From Spirochaetota bacterium (GTDB taxonomy: Bacteria; Spirochaetota; B62-G9; DRHN01), in the NCBI GenBank assembly GCA_023136305.1, contig JAGLSF010000026.1, forward strand, positions 1 through 13,165: 13,165 nucleotides of DNA, written 5' to 3'. Each line of letters starts with the position of its first letter. Positions within the stretch are counted from its first letter, which is position 1. The translations under genes were made by a program, and so were the position numbers. Below the pieces are notes generated by a model. The model was given only the letters and a program-made list of their open reading frames with translations. It was not told the origin of the DNA and made no database searches. Of the stretch, positions 7,115 to 13,165 are shown one piece after another.

Positions 7115-7675
7115 TCATCTGAGGTTGGCAATAACGGATCTAATACTTTGTTTGAAATTCTCGAAATCTCCGTTATTGTCTATTACCTTATCGACAAAAT
7201 GGAGGTTCTCTTTAGTGGGGATTTGAGAGTGTACTCTCTGAAGTGCCTCTTTCCTGCTCAATCCGTCCCGTTGAACAGCCCGTTCCACGGCCGTCTCCTC
7301 GTCCGCCAGCACGGCAATAACCACATCACAGAGCGTGAACAGGCACATCTCCACGAGCAGTGCAGCATTGATGACATGATCGCCGCTTTCGCATGTGAGA
7401 CGGCGCACCTGGCGTATCATCCAGGGATGGACAATGCGTTCGAGCTCCTTCCTCTTTTCGGCATTTCCGAATACGATGGGGCTAAGCTTGCGCCTGTCAA
7501 CTGTTTCGCCGTCCAGAATCTCTTTTCCAAAAACACGTACGACCTCATCCCTCCTGGCCTCGAGGGCCTCATGCCCCACGCTGTCCACGTCGATGATACG
7601 GAAGCCGGCCTCTCCGAACAATGCACAAGCCACGTTTTTTCCGGAACAGTAATTACCCGTTATGCCGATCACCAT
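7115..7675 (-). CDS. coaE: Dephospho-CoA kinase CoaE
   Basis: 186 residues. CoaE catalyses the last step of coenzyme A synthesis, ATP-dependent phosphorylation of the 3' hydroxyl of the ribose of dephospho-CoA. The N-terminus has a P-loop (GITGNYCSGKN, residues 4-14), then IIDVDSVGHEAL with the family Asp pair (29 and 31), LERIVHPWM with the conserved His-Pro (83-84), the lid-region RDGLSRKEALQRVHSQ (136-151) and the closing VIDNNGDFENF. The P-loop ends in Asn14 where Ser or Thr is usual. The length is a little short but normal for the family. The polA stop and the coaE ATG are separated by a single base, so the two genes are translationally linked. Confidence 0.92.
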   Translation of the reverse strand: MVIGITGNYCSGKNVACALFGEAGFRIIDVDSVGHEALEARRDEVVRVFGKEILDGETVDRRKLSPIVFGNAEKRKELERIVHPWMIRQVRRLTCESGDHVINAALLVEMCLFTLCDVVIAVLADEETAVERAVQRDGLSRKEALQRVHSQIPTKENLHFVDKVIDNNGDFENFKQSIRSVIANLR

Positions 7676-7676
7676 G

Positions 7677-10376
7677 TCAGTGCGCCTCTTCCCAGTTGCT
7701 CCCCACAGACAGGTTAACCTTCAGCGGTACGTTAAAGGAGAGGGCATTCTCCATGGTCTCCCGCACCAATGGCTGCAGGTCTTCACATTCTTCGGGAGGC
7801 GTCTCGAACACGAGCTCGTCGTGCACCTGTATGAGCATCCGTGAACGCATTTTCTGTTTTTCCATTTCCGCATCGATCTGAACCATGGCCTTCTTGATCA
7901 GGTCCGCCGCCGTGCCCTGAATGGGGGTATTGATAACAACACGCCGTGCCGCCTCTGCAATGTTCCTGTTTTGCGAATTGATCTCGGGGACGTATCGGCG
8001 TCTTCCGAGAAGGGTCTCCACGTATCCGCTCTCCTTTGCCCGGAAGACAACACCGTCGAAGAACCGTTTCACCCCACTGTACTGCTGGAAATACGTATCT
8101 ATGAATTTCGATGCCTCACCACGTGAGATGCCGAGCCTCCTTGACAGGCCGAAGGGACTGATACCGTAGATGATACTGAAGTTGATCGTCTTTGCCGCCT
8201 GTCTCTGTATGTCAGTCACCGCCTCCACATCAACCCCAAACATTATCGCCGCTGTCTCACGGTGAATGTCCTGTTTGTTTTTAAAGGCCGCAATGAGCGT
8301 TTCATCCTCGGAGAGGGAAGCGAGGATCCTGAGCTCGATCTGTGAATAATCAGCAGAGAGGAAACACCATCCCTTCTCGGGGATAAAGGCGCCCCTGATT
8401 GCCCTGCCCTCCTTCTCCCTTATGGGAATATTCTGGAGATTGGGTGCATTGGAGGAGAGCCTCCCCGTTGCCGCAATGGTCTGATTGAAAGAGGTGTGTA
8501 TCCTTCCTGTCCGGGGATTGATCATTTCGGGCAGAGAGTCAACATAGGTCGATTTCAGCTTTGAAAGGGTACGATGGCGGAGAACCTGACGTGCAATGTC
8601 GTAGGTGGGGGCGAGCTCCCCCAGCACCGATTCATCGGTGGAGTATCCGGTCTTGGTCCGTTTAATGACAGGCAGTTCCAGCCTTTCGAACAGCACAGTG
8701 CCAAGCTGCTTGGTGGAACGCAAATTGAACTCCTCTCCCGCAAGGGAAAAGACTTCTCTTTCGACCTCTTCGATTTCCTGCCCGAACCGCTTGCTCATGG
8801 CCTCCAGATAGTCAGCATCAACCCTGACACCGGCAGCCTCCATCTTACCGAGAACGACAAGCAGCGGAACCTCGATCTCCCTGTACAAACCGCTAAGCTT
8901 CTCCTCGTCGATCTTCCGTTCGAGCAGATTGACGAGCCTGAGCGTTATGTCGCTGTCCTCACAGGCATATTTCGCAACCTCATCTATGGGGTAGTCGAGC
9001 AGCGTCTGGTCCTTCTCCTTCACCACATCGCTGTAGTGTATGGTACGATAGTCAAGATACTCGGATGCAAGATCGTCCATGCTGTAGCGGCCCTTCGGCG
9101 GATTAATCAGATACGCCGCGATCATCGAGTCTCCGGATATACCGCGCATATCAATTCCATACTTCCGCAGTATCACGTAGTCGTACTTGATGTTCTGTCC
9201 CTTCTTCTCGATATGCCTGTCCTCGAGCAGGGGCTTGAGCGTGGACGTCAGGAATTCTTCACCGAGGCCTGTTCCCTCCCTGTTTCGTATGGGGATGTAG
9301 CTTCCCTCCCCCTCCTCGACAGAAATGGAGACCCCGATAATCTCTGCACTGACAGCATTCCTTCCCGTGGACTCTGTATCAAAGGAGAACACCCCCCTTT
9401 TCCTGATTTCCGCTTCGATCTCTCTGAATCCCTGAACGGTATCGATGATCCGGAACTTCCCCCGCTTCTTTTCGGCCGTTGCAGCATCAATCCGGTCTGT
9501 ACTCTCCGAGCCCCTGAGCTCGGCCACGATCGAACCCAGCTCCCTGTCGGACAGCATGGTGATCCCCTCTTCCCGCGGGAACTCATCTAGCCGGCACTCC
9601 TCGGTATCAAAGGTGATGGGAACATCCCGACGTATGGTGACGAGGTCCCTGCTCAGCAGCGCGTCCTCTCTGCCCTCCATGAGGAGTTTCCGTGTGCGCT
9701 CCCTGTCAACCTCTTCAATGCGGTCATATATCTCGTCCAGGCTGCCGAACTGCTGTATGAGTTTGATCGCTGTGGCCTTGCCAATACCCCTGACGCCGGG
9801 AATATTGTCTGACTGATCTCCCATGAGTGCCAGAAGATCGATCATCTGACCGGGCCTTACTCCCCACTGGGCCTCAACCTCCTCTATGTGAAGGACCTCC
9901 ACCTCCGAGATACCCTTTTTACTGGTATGGACCGAAACACTCTCATCAACGAGCTGAAGAATGTCCTTGTCACCGGAGAGAATAACCGTTTTCATGCCCA
10001 GTGCCGTCGCCTGACTCGACAGCGTACCGATCACATCGTCAGCCTCAAACCCCTCAACCTCGACCTGTGTGATACCGAGCTTTTCGACGATGCGCTTGAT
10101 GAGCTCACCCTGCACGTGCAGGTCCTCGGGTGCCTTCATACGCTTGGCCTTGTATTCGGGAAACCGTTCATGGCGAAAGGTCTTGCCCCGGGGATCGAAG
10201 GCACAGACAAGATGGCTGGGCTCCTCGTCCTGCAGGAGTTTCAACAGCATTCTCATGAACCCGAATATGGCAGATGTATTTTCGCCCTTTGTGGTGATCA
10301 GCGGACGGTTTATAAAGGCGTAGTAAGCCCGGTAGATGAGACCATGCCCATCGAGGATGTAGAGCGTGTTTTCCAT
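7677..10376 (-). CDS. polA: DNA polymerase I
   Basis: 899 residues from the chosen start, a full-length Pol I acting in Okazaki fragment processing and excision repair. Residues 1-290 form the 5'-3' nuclease (YILDGHGLIYRAYYAF, FEADDVIGT, LSGDKDILQLV, LLALMGDQSDNIPGVRGIGKATA). Residues about 308-485 form the 3'-5' proofreading domain with all motifs intact: FDTES (Asp333, Glu335), NIKYD (Asn395, Asp399) and YACED (Tyr470, Asp474). The polymerase domain has motif A DYSQIELR (676-683), motif B RQAAKTINFSIIYG (725-738, with Phe733) and motif C VHDE (851-854). The frame is open to an upstream GTG or ATG at 10400-10427, but the family N-terminus begins at the ATG at 10374-10376, and a good sigma70 promoter overlaps the upstream alternatives, so those cannot be starts. 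coaE follows after one base. Confidence 0.97.
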   Translation of the reverse strand: MENTLYILDGHGLIYRAYYAFINRPLITTKGENTSAIFGFMRMLLKLLQDEEPSHLVCAFDPRGKTFRHERFPEYKAKRMKAPEDLHVQGELIKRIVEKLGITQVEVEGFEADDVIGTLSSQATALGMKTVILSGDKDILQLVDESVSVHTSKKGISEVEVLHIEEVEAQWGVRPGQMIDLLALMGDQSDNIPGVRGIGKATAIKLIQQFGSLDEIYDRIEEVDRERTRKLLMEGREDALLSRDLVTIRRDVPITFDTEECRLDEFPREEGITMLSDRELGSIVAELRGSESTDRIDAATAEKKRGKFRIIDTVQGFREIEAEIRKRGVFSFDTESTGRNAVSAEIIGVSISVEEGEGSYIPIRNREGTGLGEEFLTSTLKPLLEDRHIEKKGQNIKYDYVILRKYGIDMRGISGDSMIAAYLINPPKGRYSMDDLASEYLDYRTIHYSDVVKEKDQTLLDYPIDEVAKYACEDSDITLRLVNLLERKIDEEKLSGLYREIEVPLLVVLGKMEAAGVRVDADYLEAMSKRFGQEIEEVEREVFSLAGEEFNLRSTKQLGTVLFERLELPVIKRTKTGYSTDESVLGELAPTYDIARQVLRHRTLSKLKSTYVDSLPEMINPRTGRIHTSFNQTIAATGRLSSNAPNLQNIPIREKEGRAIRGAFIPEKGWCFLSADYSQIELRILASLSEDETLIAAFKNKQDIHRETAAIMFGVDVEAVTDIQRQAAKTINFSIIYGISPFGLSRRLGISRGEASKFIDTYFQQYSGVKRFFDGVVFRAKESGYVETLLGRRRYVPEINSQNRNIAEAARRVVINTPIQGTAADLIKKAMVQIDAEMEKQKMRSRMLIQVHDELVFETPPEECEDLQPLVRETMENALSFNVPLKVNLSVGSNWEEAH

Positions 10377-10398
10377 AATATCCCGTTCTTTTAAAACC

Positions 10399-10427
10399 AT
10401 AATAGCAGAATCGCGTGTGCATGGCAA
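10399..10427 (-). promoter_or_regulatory. Sigma70 promoter for polA with extended -10
   Basis: On the - strand TTGCCA (10422-10427, five of six) is followed after 17 bases by TATTAT (10399-10404, five of six), preceded by TGC, an extended -10 motif. The predicted start of transcription is about 16 bases before the polA ATG, giving a very short leader. It probably drives polA, coaE, the SPOR gene and lipA. Confidence 0.6.
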
Positions 10428-10449
10428 AGGATTGTTGTGCGAAGCCCTG

Positions 10450-10851
10450 TCAGGCGCGGATGTCCAGAATATGAGACATCGGTGAGGAAGAGATTTTTGG
10501 AAAAACCTTTATGTTCTGGAGCTTATGTTCCATTTCTGAGATACTCTTTTTGAGATCATTCCGGATTCTGAGGGCCTGGCCGATAACAGCACCGTGAAGC
10601 TCGTCGATCTCAGCTATGACCGCTCGTACCGAGCCGTCGTTCCGCATGGTAATCAGATCAGGTACGATGAATTTCAGACAGTCATTGATATCTTCAATCA
10701 GAATACGCTCACTCTCCGAAAGTTCATAGAGCGCGTCGTAGTGACTGTCCTCCTGGGCTTCACGTTCGCGTTCCTTGAAGAGTGCGAGTTTCACATAGGA
10801 TCGCTTGATAAAATCAAGATTTTCAAGTACACGGGCCTTTTTATCCAGCAA
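10450..10851 (-). CDS. Small helical protein overlapping fliS; candidate flagellar export chaperone
   Basis: 133 residues, family not recognised with confidence. It is charged, Leu-rich and almost wholly helical, with no membrane segment or signal peptide. Its size, helical make-up and place directly after fliS resemble FliT or FlgN-type export chaperones, but I see no diagnostic motif, so this is position-based inference. The start is a TTG at 10849-10851 that overlaps the end of fliS by 11 bases; a strong GGAGG (10860-10864) inside the fliS coding sequence lies eight bases upstream, which makes the TTG convincing and implies translational coupling with fliS. The stop lies 73 bases before the polA ATG, where a separate promoter begins the next unit. 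Confidence 0.8.
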   Translation of the reverse strand: MLDKKARVLENLDFIKRSYVKLALFKEREREAQEDSHYDALYELSESERILIEDINDCLKFIVPDLITMRNDGSVRAVIAEIDELHGAVIGQALRIRNDLKKSISEMEHKLQNIKVFPKISSSPMSHILDIRA

Positions 10852-11263
10852 TGTCGATACCTCCGCCCTTTTTCATTTCCTCGAGGTCAGGGTTGGGGCT
10901 TTTCTTCGTGATCTGTTTCCAAGCATCGCGAAGCTCAGAGGCCATCTTTCGTACGAATTTAAGCGGTTCAGCATCCTTCCGTATATTCGCATCGATGAGC
11001 TTGGTGTTGAGAAAGGAGTAGATATTTAGAAGGTTCTTGCTGAAGTCACCGGCTTCCATATTCAGAGCCATAATGAGCTCGGAGATGATGTCCTGTGCAT
11101 TGAGGATACTCCTGTTTGCCACATCGAATTGTTTTTCGGGTATTGCTTCTATTGCAATGTCCAGGTTCCTTACAACTCCCTCATAGAGCATGACAACCAG
11201 TTTGCCCTTCGAAGCAGTCTTGATCTGGGTCTCCCGGTAATTGTGGATCCGTTCCTGGTTCAT
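10841..11263 (-). CDS. fliS: Flagellar export chaperone FliS
   Basis: 140 residues from the chosen start. FliS binds the C-terminus of flagellin in the cytoplasm, prevents early polymerisation and helps delivery to the flagellar export apparatus. Family features are the Tyr9 region with IKTASKGKLVVMLYEGVVRNLDIA (about 14-37), NAQDIISELIMAL (about 55-67), a Gly-Asp-FSKNLLNIYSFLNTKLIDANIRKD stretch and LRDAW near residue 111. The open frame reaches a GTG at 11297-11299, but the ATG at 11261-11263 has AAGGA seven bases upstream and gives the normal FliS N-terminus, so the first 12 codons are leader. A sigma28-like promoter lies about 35-70 bases upstream. In a spirochaete the expected clients are the FlaB core flagellins, which are not in this window. 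Confidence 0.93.
   Translation of the reverse strand: MNQERIHNYRETQIKTASKGKLVVMLYEGVVRNLDIAIEAIPEKQFDVANRSILNAQDIISELIMALNMEAGDFSKNLLNIYSFLNTKLIDANIRKDAEPLKFVRKMASELRDAWKQITKKSPNPDLEEMKKGGGIDIAG
10860..10864 (-). promoter_or_regulatory. Strong ribosome binding site inside fliS for the TTG-start gene
   Basis: On the - strand GGAGG encodes Gly-Gly near the fliS C-terminus and lies eight bases before the TTG at 10849-10851. It decides the start of the overlapping downstream gene. Confidence 0.65.
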
Positions 11264-11304
11264 GGAGGATTCCTTCGTGCGACATTCGCTTATGCTCACC
11301 TAAT

Positions 11305-11332
11305 ATATCGGAGTACTGTATTTCAAACTTTA
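11305..11332 (-). promoter_or_regulatory. Sigma28-like flagellar promoter for fliS, nested in the end of the maf gene
   Basis: On the - strand TAAAGTTT (11325-11332) matches all eight positions of the sigma28 -35 consensus. After 12 bases comes TCCGATAT (11305-11312), matching seven of eight positions of the Bacillus sigmaD -10 GCCGATAT. Predicted transcription starts about 35 bases before the fliS ATG. The -35 box is made from the last codons of the maf gene (TTT AAA GTT TGA) and runs into its stop. Confidence 0.65.
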
Positions 11333-12837
11333 AAACCTCTTGCCTGCATGTCACAGATTTTCTGCATGTATTGGTGTGCCAGGCTCAGTGCATTATCTCT
11401 GCTAGGAGCGTGCCTGTATATCCTGTTTCTGATCGCCAAGGTACCCTCGAGAAGCGAACGCAACTCATCGCCGCACAGTGCCGCCTCTGAAGGAAGCGAC
11501 AGGACCGCAGCATCGCGTGATGTACCCACCGCAGCCTTCCCTTCCCGGGGAAGTGAAGATATCCTTCTGGTACCGCAGATTCCCGATCCGCCGGACCGCC
11601 AGTTATACACACAGGGCTTCCCATCTTTGACCGTGTTATCAATCAGTGCCTCCAGTTCGGCACCATAGTCCCGCAGCTTAGCGCCGCCTCTCCTGTGTAT
11701 CATCTCCATCTCAATACTACCGGGTGTTCTGAGCCGTGAGCCGTAATGCACACAGTAGTCGTAGAAAAAGCTGTCCCACGCATAGGCGTGCATTCCGGTG
11801 CAGGCAAAATCGAGCCCCGCAAGAACAATGCTGTCGAACCCCATCTCAACTGCCACGCGAAAACCGAGGGATGATACAGCCGTGTAGTTGAACAATTCAT
11901 CATCAACGGCCCTGAGAAGCTGTAAAATAGGATGACGTGTCGAGTAGAGATACTTCTTCCTGAACAGTGAAAAGACCTGCGGTGAACCTAGCAGGTTTAC
12001 AACTGCCGGAATGGAGGCAACTTCATCTATAGGAAGCCCGCTCACATGGTAATGAAGGGCGGGCTGCGGGTCCATACTGATCACGAGGTCGGGCCTGATG
12101 CCCCGACGTATGAGCGGTTTCAGCGCCGCATCAGTCGCAACCAGGTACAGACCCCTTTTATCCGACCTGAGATCATCCAGAACATTGTTGAGCGACGGGC
12201 CTGCTCCGAGCAGCACTGCCGTACCGCTCCATCTGCCGAACAGGGCAGAGACGGGGTGGATGAGGCCGGGATGCTGAATGTTTCTGATGAAATTGTTCAG
12301 CCAGAGTGCTGCGAAACGCCCGATCGTTGAAGCATCATTGAGCAGGGAGTTCAGTCCTTCGTGGAGACGCTGTTCGACTGGATCATACATATCACGATAG
12401 ATCTGATGAAGACGCGGATACCTGACAATGCGAAAGCCCCCATGAAAGATATAATCGTATCGACCCTGCATATCATCGAGAAACCGAACAATCTCCTCCC
12501 CCACGTGTACCTCGACTCCCTCTCGAGAGAGAAGGCCGCGCACGGGCTCAATATCCTTCACCCTCTGGAAAAGGTCCTCGTCGGGTTCGAGTATGACCGT
12601 CCTTTCAACCCCGGGGTCGGCCGTAAAGGGTATTATATGATAACCGAGCCCCATACCGATGAAGAAGAAGAGTCCGGAATGGGACCCCGTAGATTTTTGC
12701 ATTTGTTTTTGATAAAACCTGAGGCCGTCCCTCTCAGGATCATGCCGTGAGTATACGGCCACGCTCTTGTCCGAACGATTGATGATGAGTGTCGGCTTCC
12801 CGGTTTCTGCCCTCTCAATTTGGATCCCCCTCCTCAT
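11323..12837 (-). CDS. Maf/DUF115 motility-associated glycosyltransferase-like protein (MptE-like domain)
   Basis: 504 residues. The N-terminal third has a Rossmann-like pattern (LFFFIGMGLGYHI near 56-68, VILEPDEDLF near 81-90). The DUF115/MptE-like domain spans about residues 185-350: AVLLGAGPSLNNVLDDL (207-223), YLVATDAAL, the RPDLVISMDPQPA stretch (248-260), and IVLAGLDFA (337-345). The C-terminal 100 residues are less conserved. Maf family proteins are linked to flagellin glycosylation with nonulosonic acids in Campylobacter, Helicobacter and Aeromonas. Its place directly upstream of fliS supports a flagellin-related role. The ATG overlaps the stop of the upstream gene as ATGA and has GGAG eight bases upstream, so the two are coupled. 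No signal peptide is seen, so it should act in the cytoplasm. Confidence 0.85.
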   Translation of the reverse strand: MRRGIQIERAETGKPTLIINRSDKSVAVYSRHDPERDGLRFYQKQMQKSTGSHSGLFFFIGMGLGYHIIPFTADPGVERTVILEPDEDLFQRVKDIEPVRGLLSREGVEVHVGEEIVRFLDDMQGRYDYIFHGGFRIVRYPRLHQIYRDMYDPVEQRLHEGLNSLLNDASTIGRFAALWLNNFIRNIQHPGLIHPVSALFGRWSGTAVLLGAGPSLNNVLDDLRSDKRGLYLVATDAALKPLIRRGIRPDLVISMDPQPALHYHVSGLPIDEVASIPAVVNLLGSPQVFSLFRKKYLYSTRHPILQLLRAVDDELFNYTAVSSLGFRVAVEMGFDSIVLAGLDFACTGMHAYAWDSFFYDYCVHYGSRLRTPGSIEMEMIHRRGGAKLRDYGAELEALIDNTVKDGKPCVYNWRSGGSGICGTRRISSLPREGKAAVGTSRDAAVLSLPSEAALCGDELRSLLEGTLAIRNRIYRHAPSRDNALSLAHQYMQKICDMQARGFKV

Positions 12838-13165
12838 ATCAGACGCTCCATCACCCTCGAGAGTTGCTTCTTCACGAATGCCAGGTCAGATTCCACACTC
12901 CCCTCATCCTGCGGTCCCGCATGCAGGCCGAAAAGGCGTGCATGTGTGCTCATCTTTGAAGGCAGGTCCTGTTTCTCTTCTATGTGCTCAAGAATCCTGC
13001 GTGCATCATCTGCTGCCCTGTCTCCGCAGATTGGAATTCGGGGCAGATTCTTCAGGCGCCGCTGAAACTCTCCACGCACTTCCTCGCCATATGCATCCAC
13101 ATCGGCCTCTGATACCAGGGCAAGCCCTCGGATCTTTGCACCGTTGTTGAGCCGCCGGAGGCCTG
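12834..13165 (-). CDS. C-terminal fragment of an unidentified protein coupled to the maf gene
   Basis: The frame is open from the right edge to the TGA at 12834-12836, giving about 110 C-terminal residues; the GTG at 13098-13100 is internal and not the start. The visible part is soluble and charged, with IRGLALVSEADVDAYGEEV near the edge, then NLPRIPICGDRAADDARRILEHIEEK and a final helical stretch rich in Glu, Lys and Leu. I cannot name the family. The stop overlaps the maf start by the ATGA arrangement, so the two proteins are made together and may share a pathway, perhaps flagellin glycan synthesis or transfer, but nothing visible proves it. Confidence 0.65.
   Translation of the reverse strand, partial: GLRRLNNGAKIRGLALVSEADVDAYGEEVRGEFQRRLKNLPRIPICGDRAADDARRILEHIEEKQDLPSKMSTHARLFGLHAGPQDEGSVESDLAFVKKQLSRVMERLI

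Noticed and set aside
7987..7994. GCCGATAC-like sigma28 -10 match on the - strand inside polA
   Set aside because: No -35 box at the right spacing; it encodes polymerase residues and no gene start follows nearby.
8574..9590. Long open frame (338 codons) on the + strand inside polA
   Set aside because: It lies antisense to a polA with all catalytic motifs intact, has no family features and is a codon-composition shadow.
10579..10586. Perfect GCCGATAA on the + strand, the sigma28 -10 consensus
   Set aside because: There is no TAAA at the needed distance upstream, and it lies antisense inside a coding sequence with no + strand gene after it.
11264..11299. Longer FliS start at the GTG at 11297-11299
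   Set aside because: It lacks a ribosome site, adds residues not typical of FliS and would coincide with the predicted transcription start; the ATG at 11263 has a good AAGGA.

Overview
The window looks like a chromosomal segment of a spirochaete. The strongest evidence is two tandem genes for FlaA-type periplasmic flagellar sheath proteins, a family characteristic of spirochaetes. They sit among other flagellar genes (fliS, a Maf/DUF115 motility-associated gene), a bactofilin and ordinary housekeeping genes. I see no phage genes, insertion sequences, CRISPR array, tRNA or rRNA. No intergenic stretch exceeds about 145 bases, so this is compact core genome rather than an accessory island.

Layout. 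Two genes lie on the + strand at the left: the 3' end of a multi-pass membrane protein (1-441, reminiscent of LptF/LptG permeases) and a 650-residue membrane protein with six predicted membrane segments and a TPR-like helical domain (466-2418). Everything else is on the - strand. In transcription order, reading right to left: a truncated unidentified gene at the right edge (12834-13165), a Maf/DUF115 protein (11323-12837), fliS (10841-11263), a small helical protein that overlaps fliS (10450-10851), DNA polymerase I (7677-10376), coaE (7115-7675), a membrane-anchored SPOR protein (6398-7102), lipA (5349-6305), two flaA paralogues (4511-5215 and 3800-4495), an unidentified 252-residue protein (2898-3656) and a bactofilin (2439-2834).

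The flagellar and envelope genes flank a housekeeping block (polA-coaE-SPOR-lipA) with very tight spacing. I could read promoters that cut the strand into transcription units. A sigma28-like (flagellar) promoter precedes fliS, with its -35 box inside the last codons of the maf gene. A good sigma70 promoter precedes polA. The flaA pair has both a near-consensus sigma70 promoter, whose -35 box contains the lipA stop codon, and a closer sigma28-like promoter with the same box geometry as the fliS one. A 16-bp perfect hairpin followed by T residues ends the flaA unit. Promoters are sequence matches only and have not been tested.

Nothing here is clearly a new multi-gene system. The items most worth a second look are the two matching sigma28-like promoters, the four uncharacterised proteins (650 aa, 252 aa, 133 aa and the right-edge fragment), the atypical Walker A motif of CoaE and the Maf gene next to fliS.
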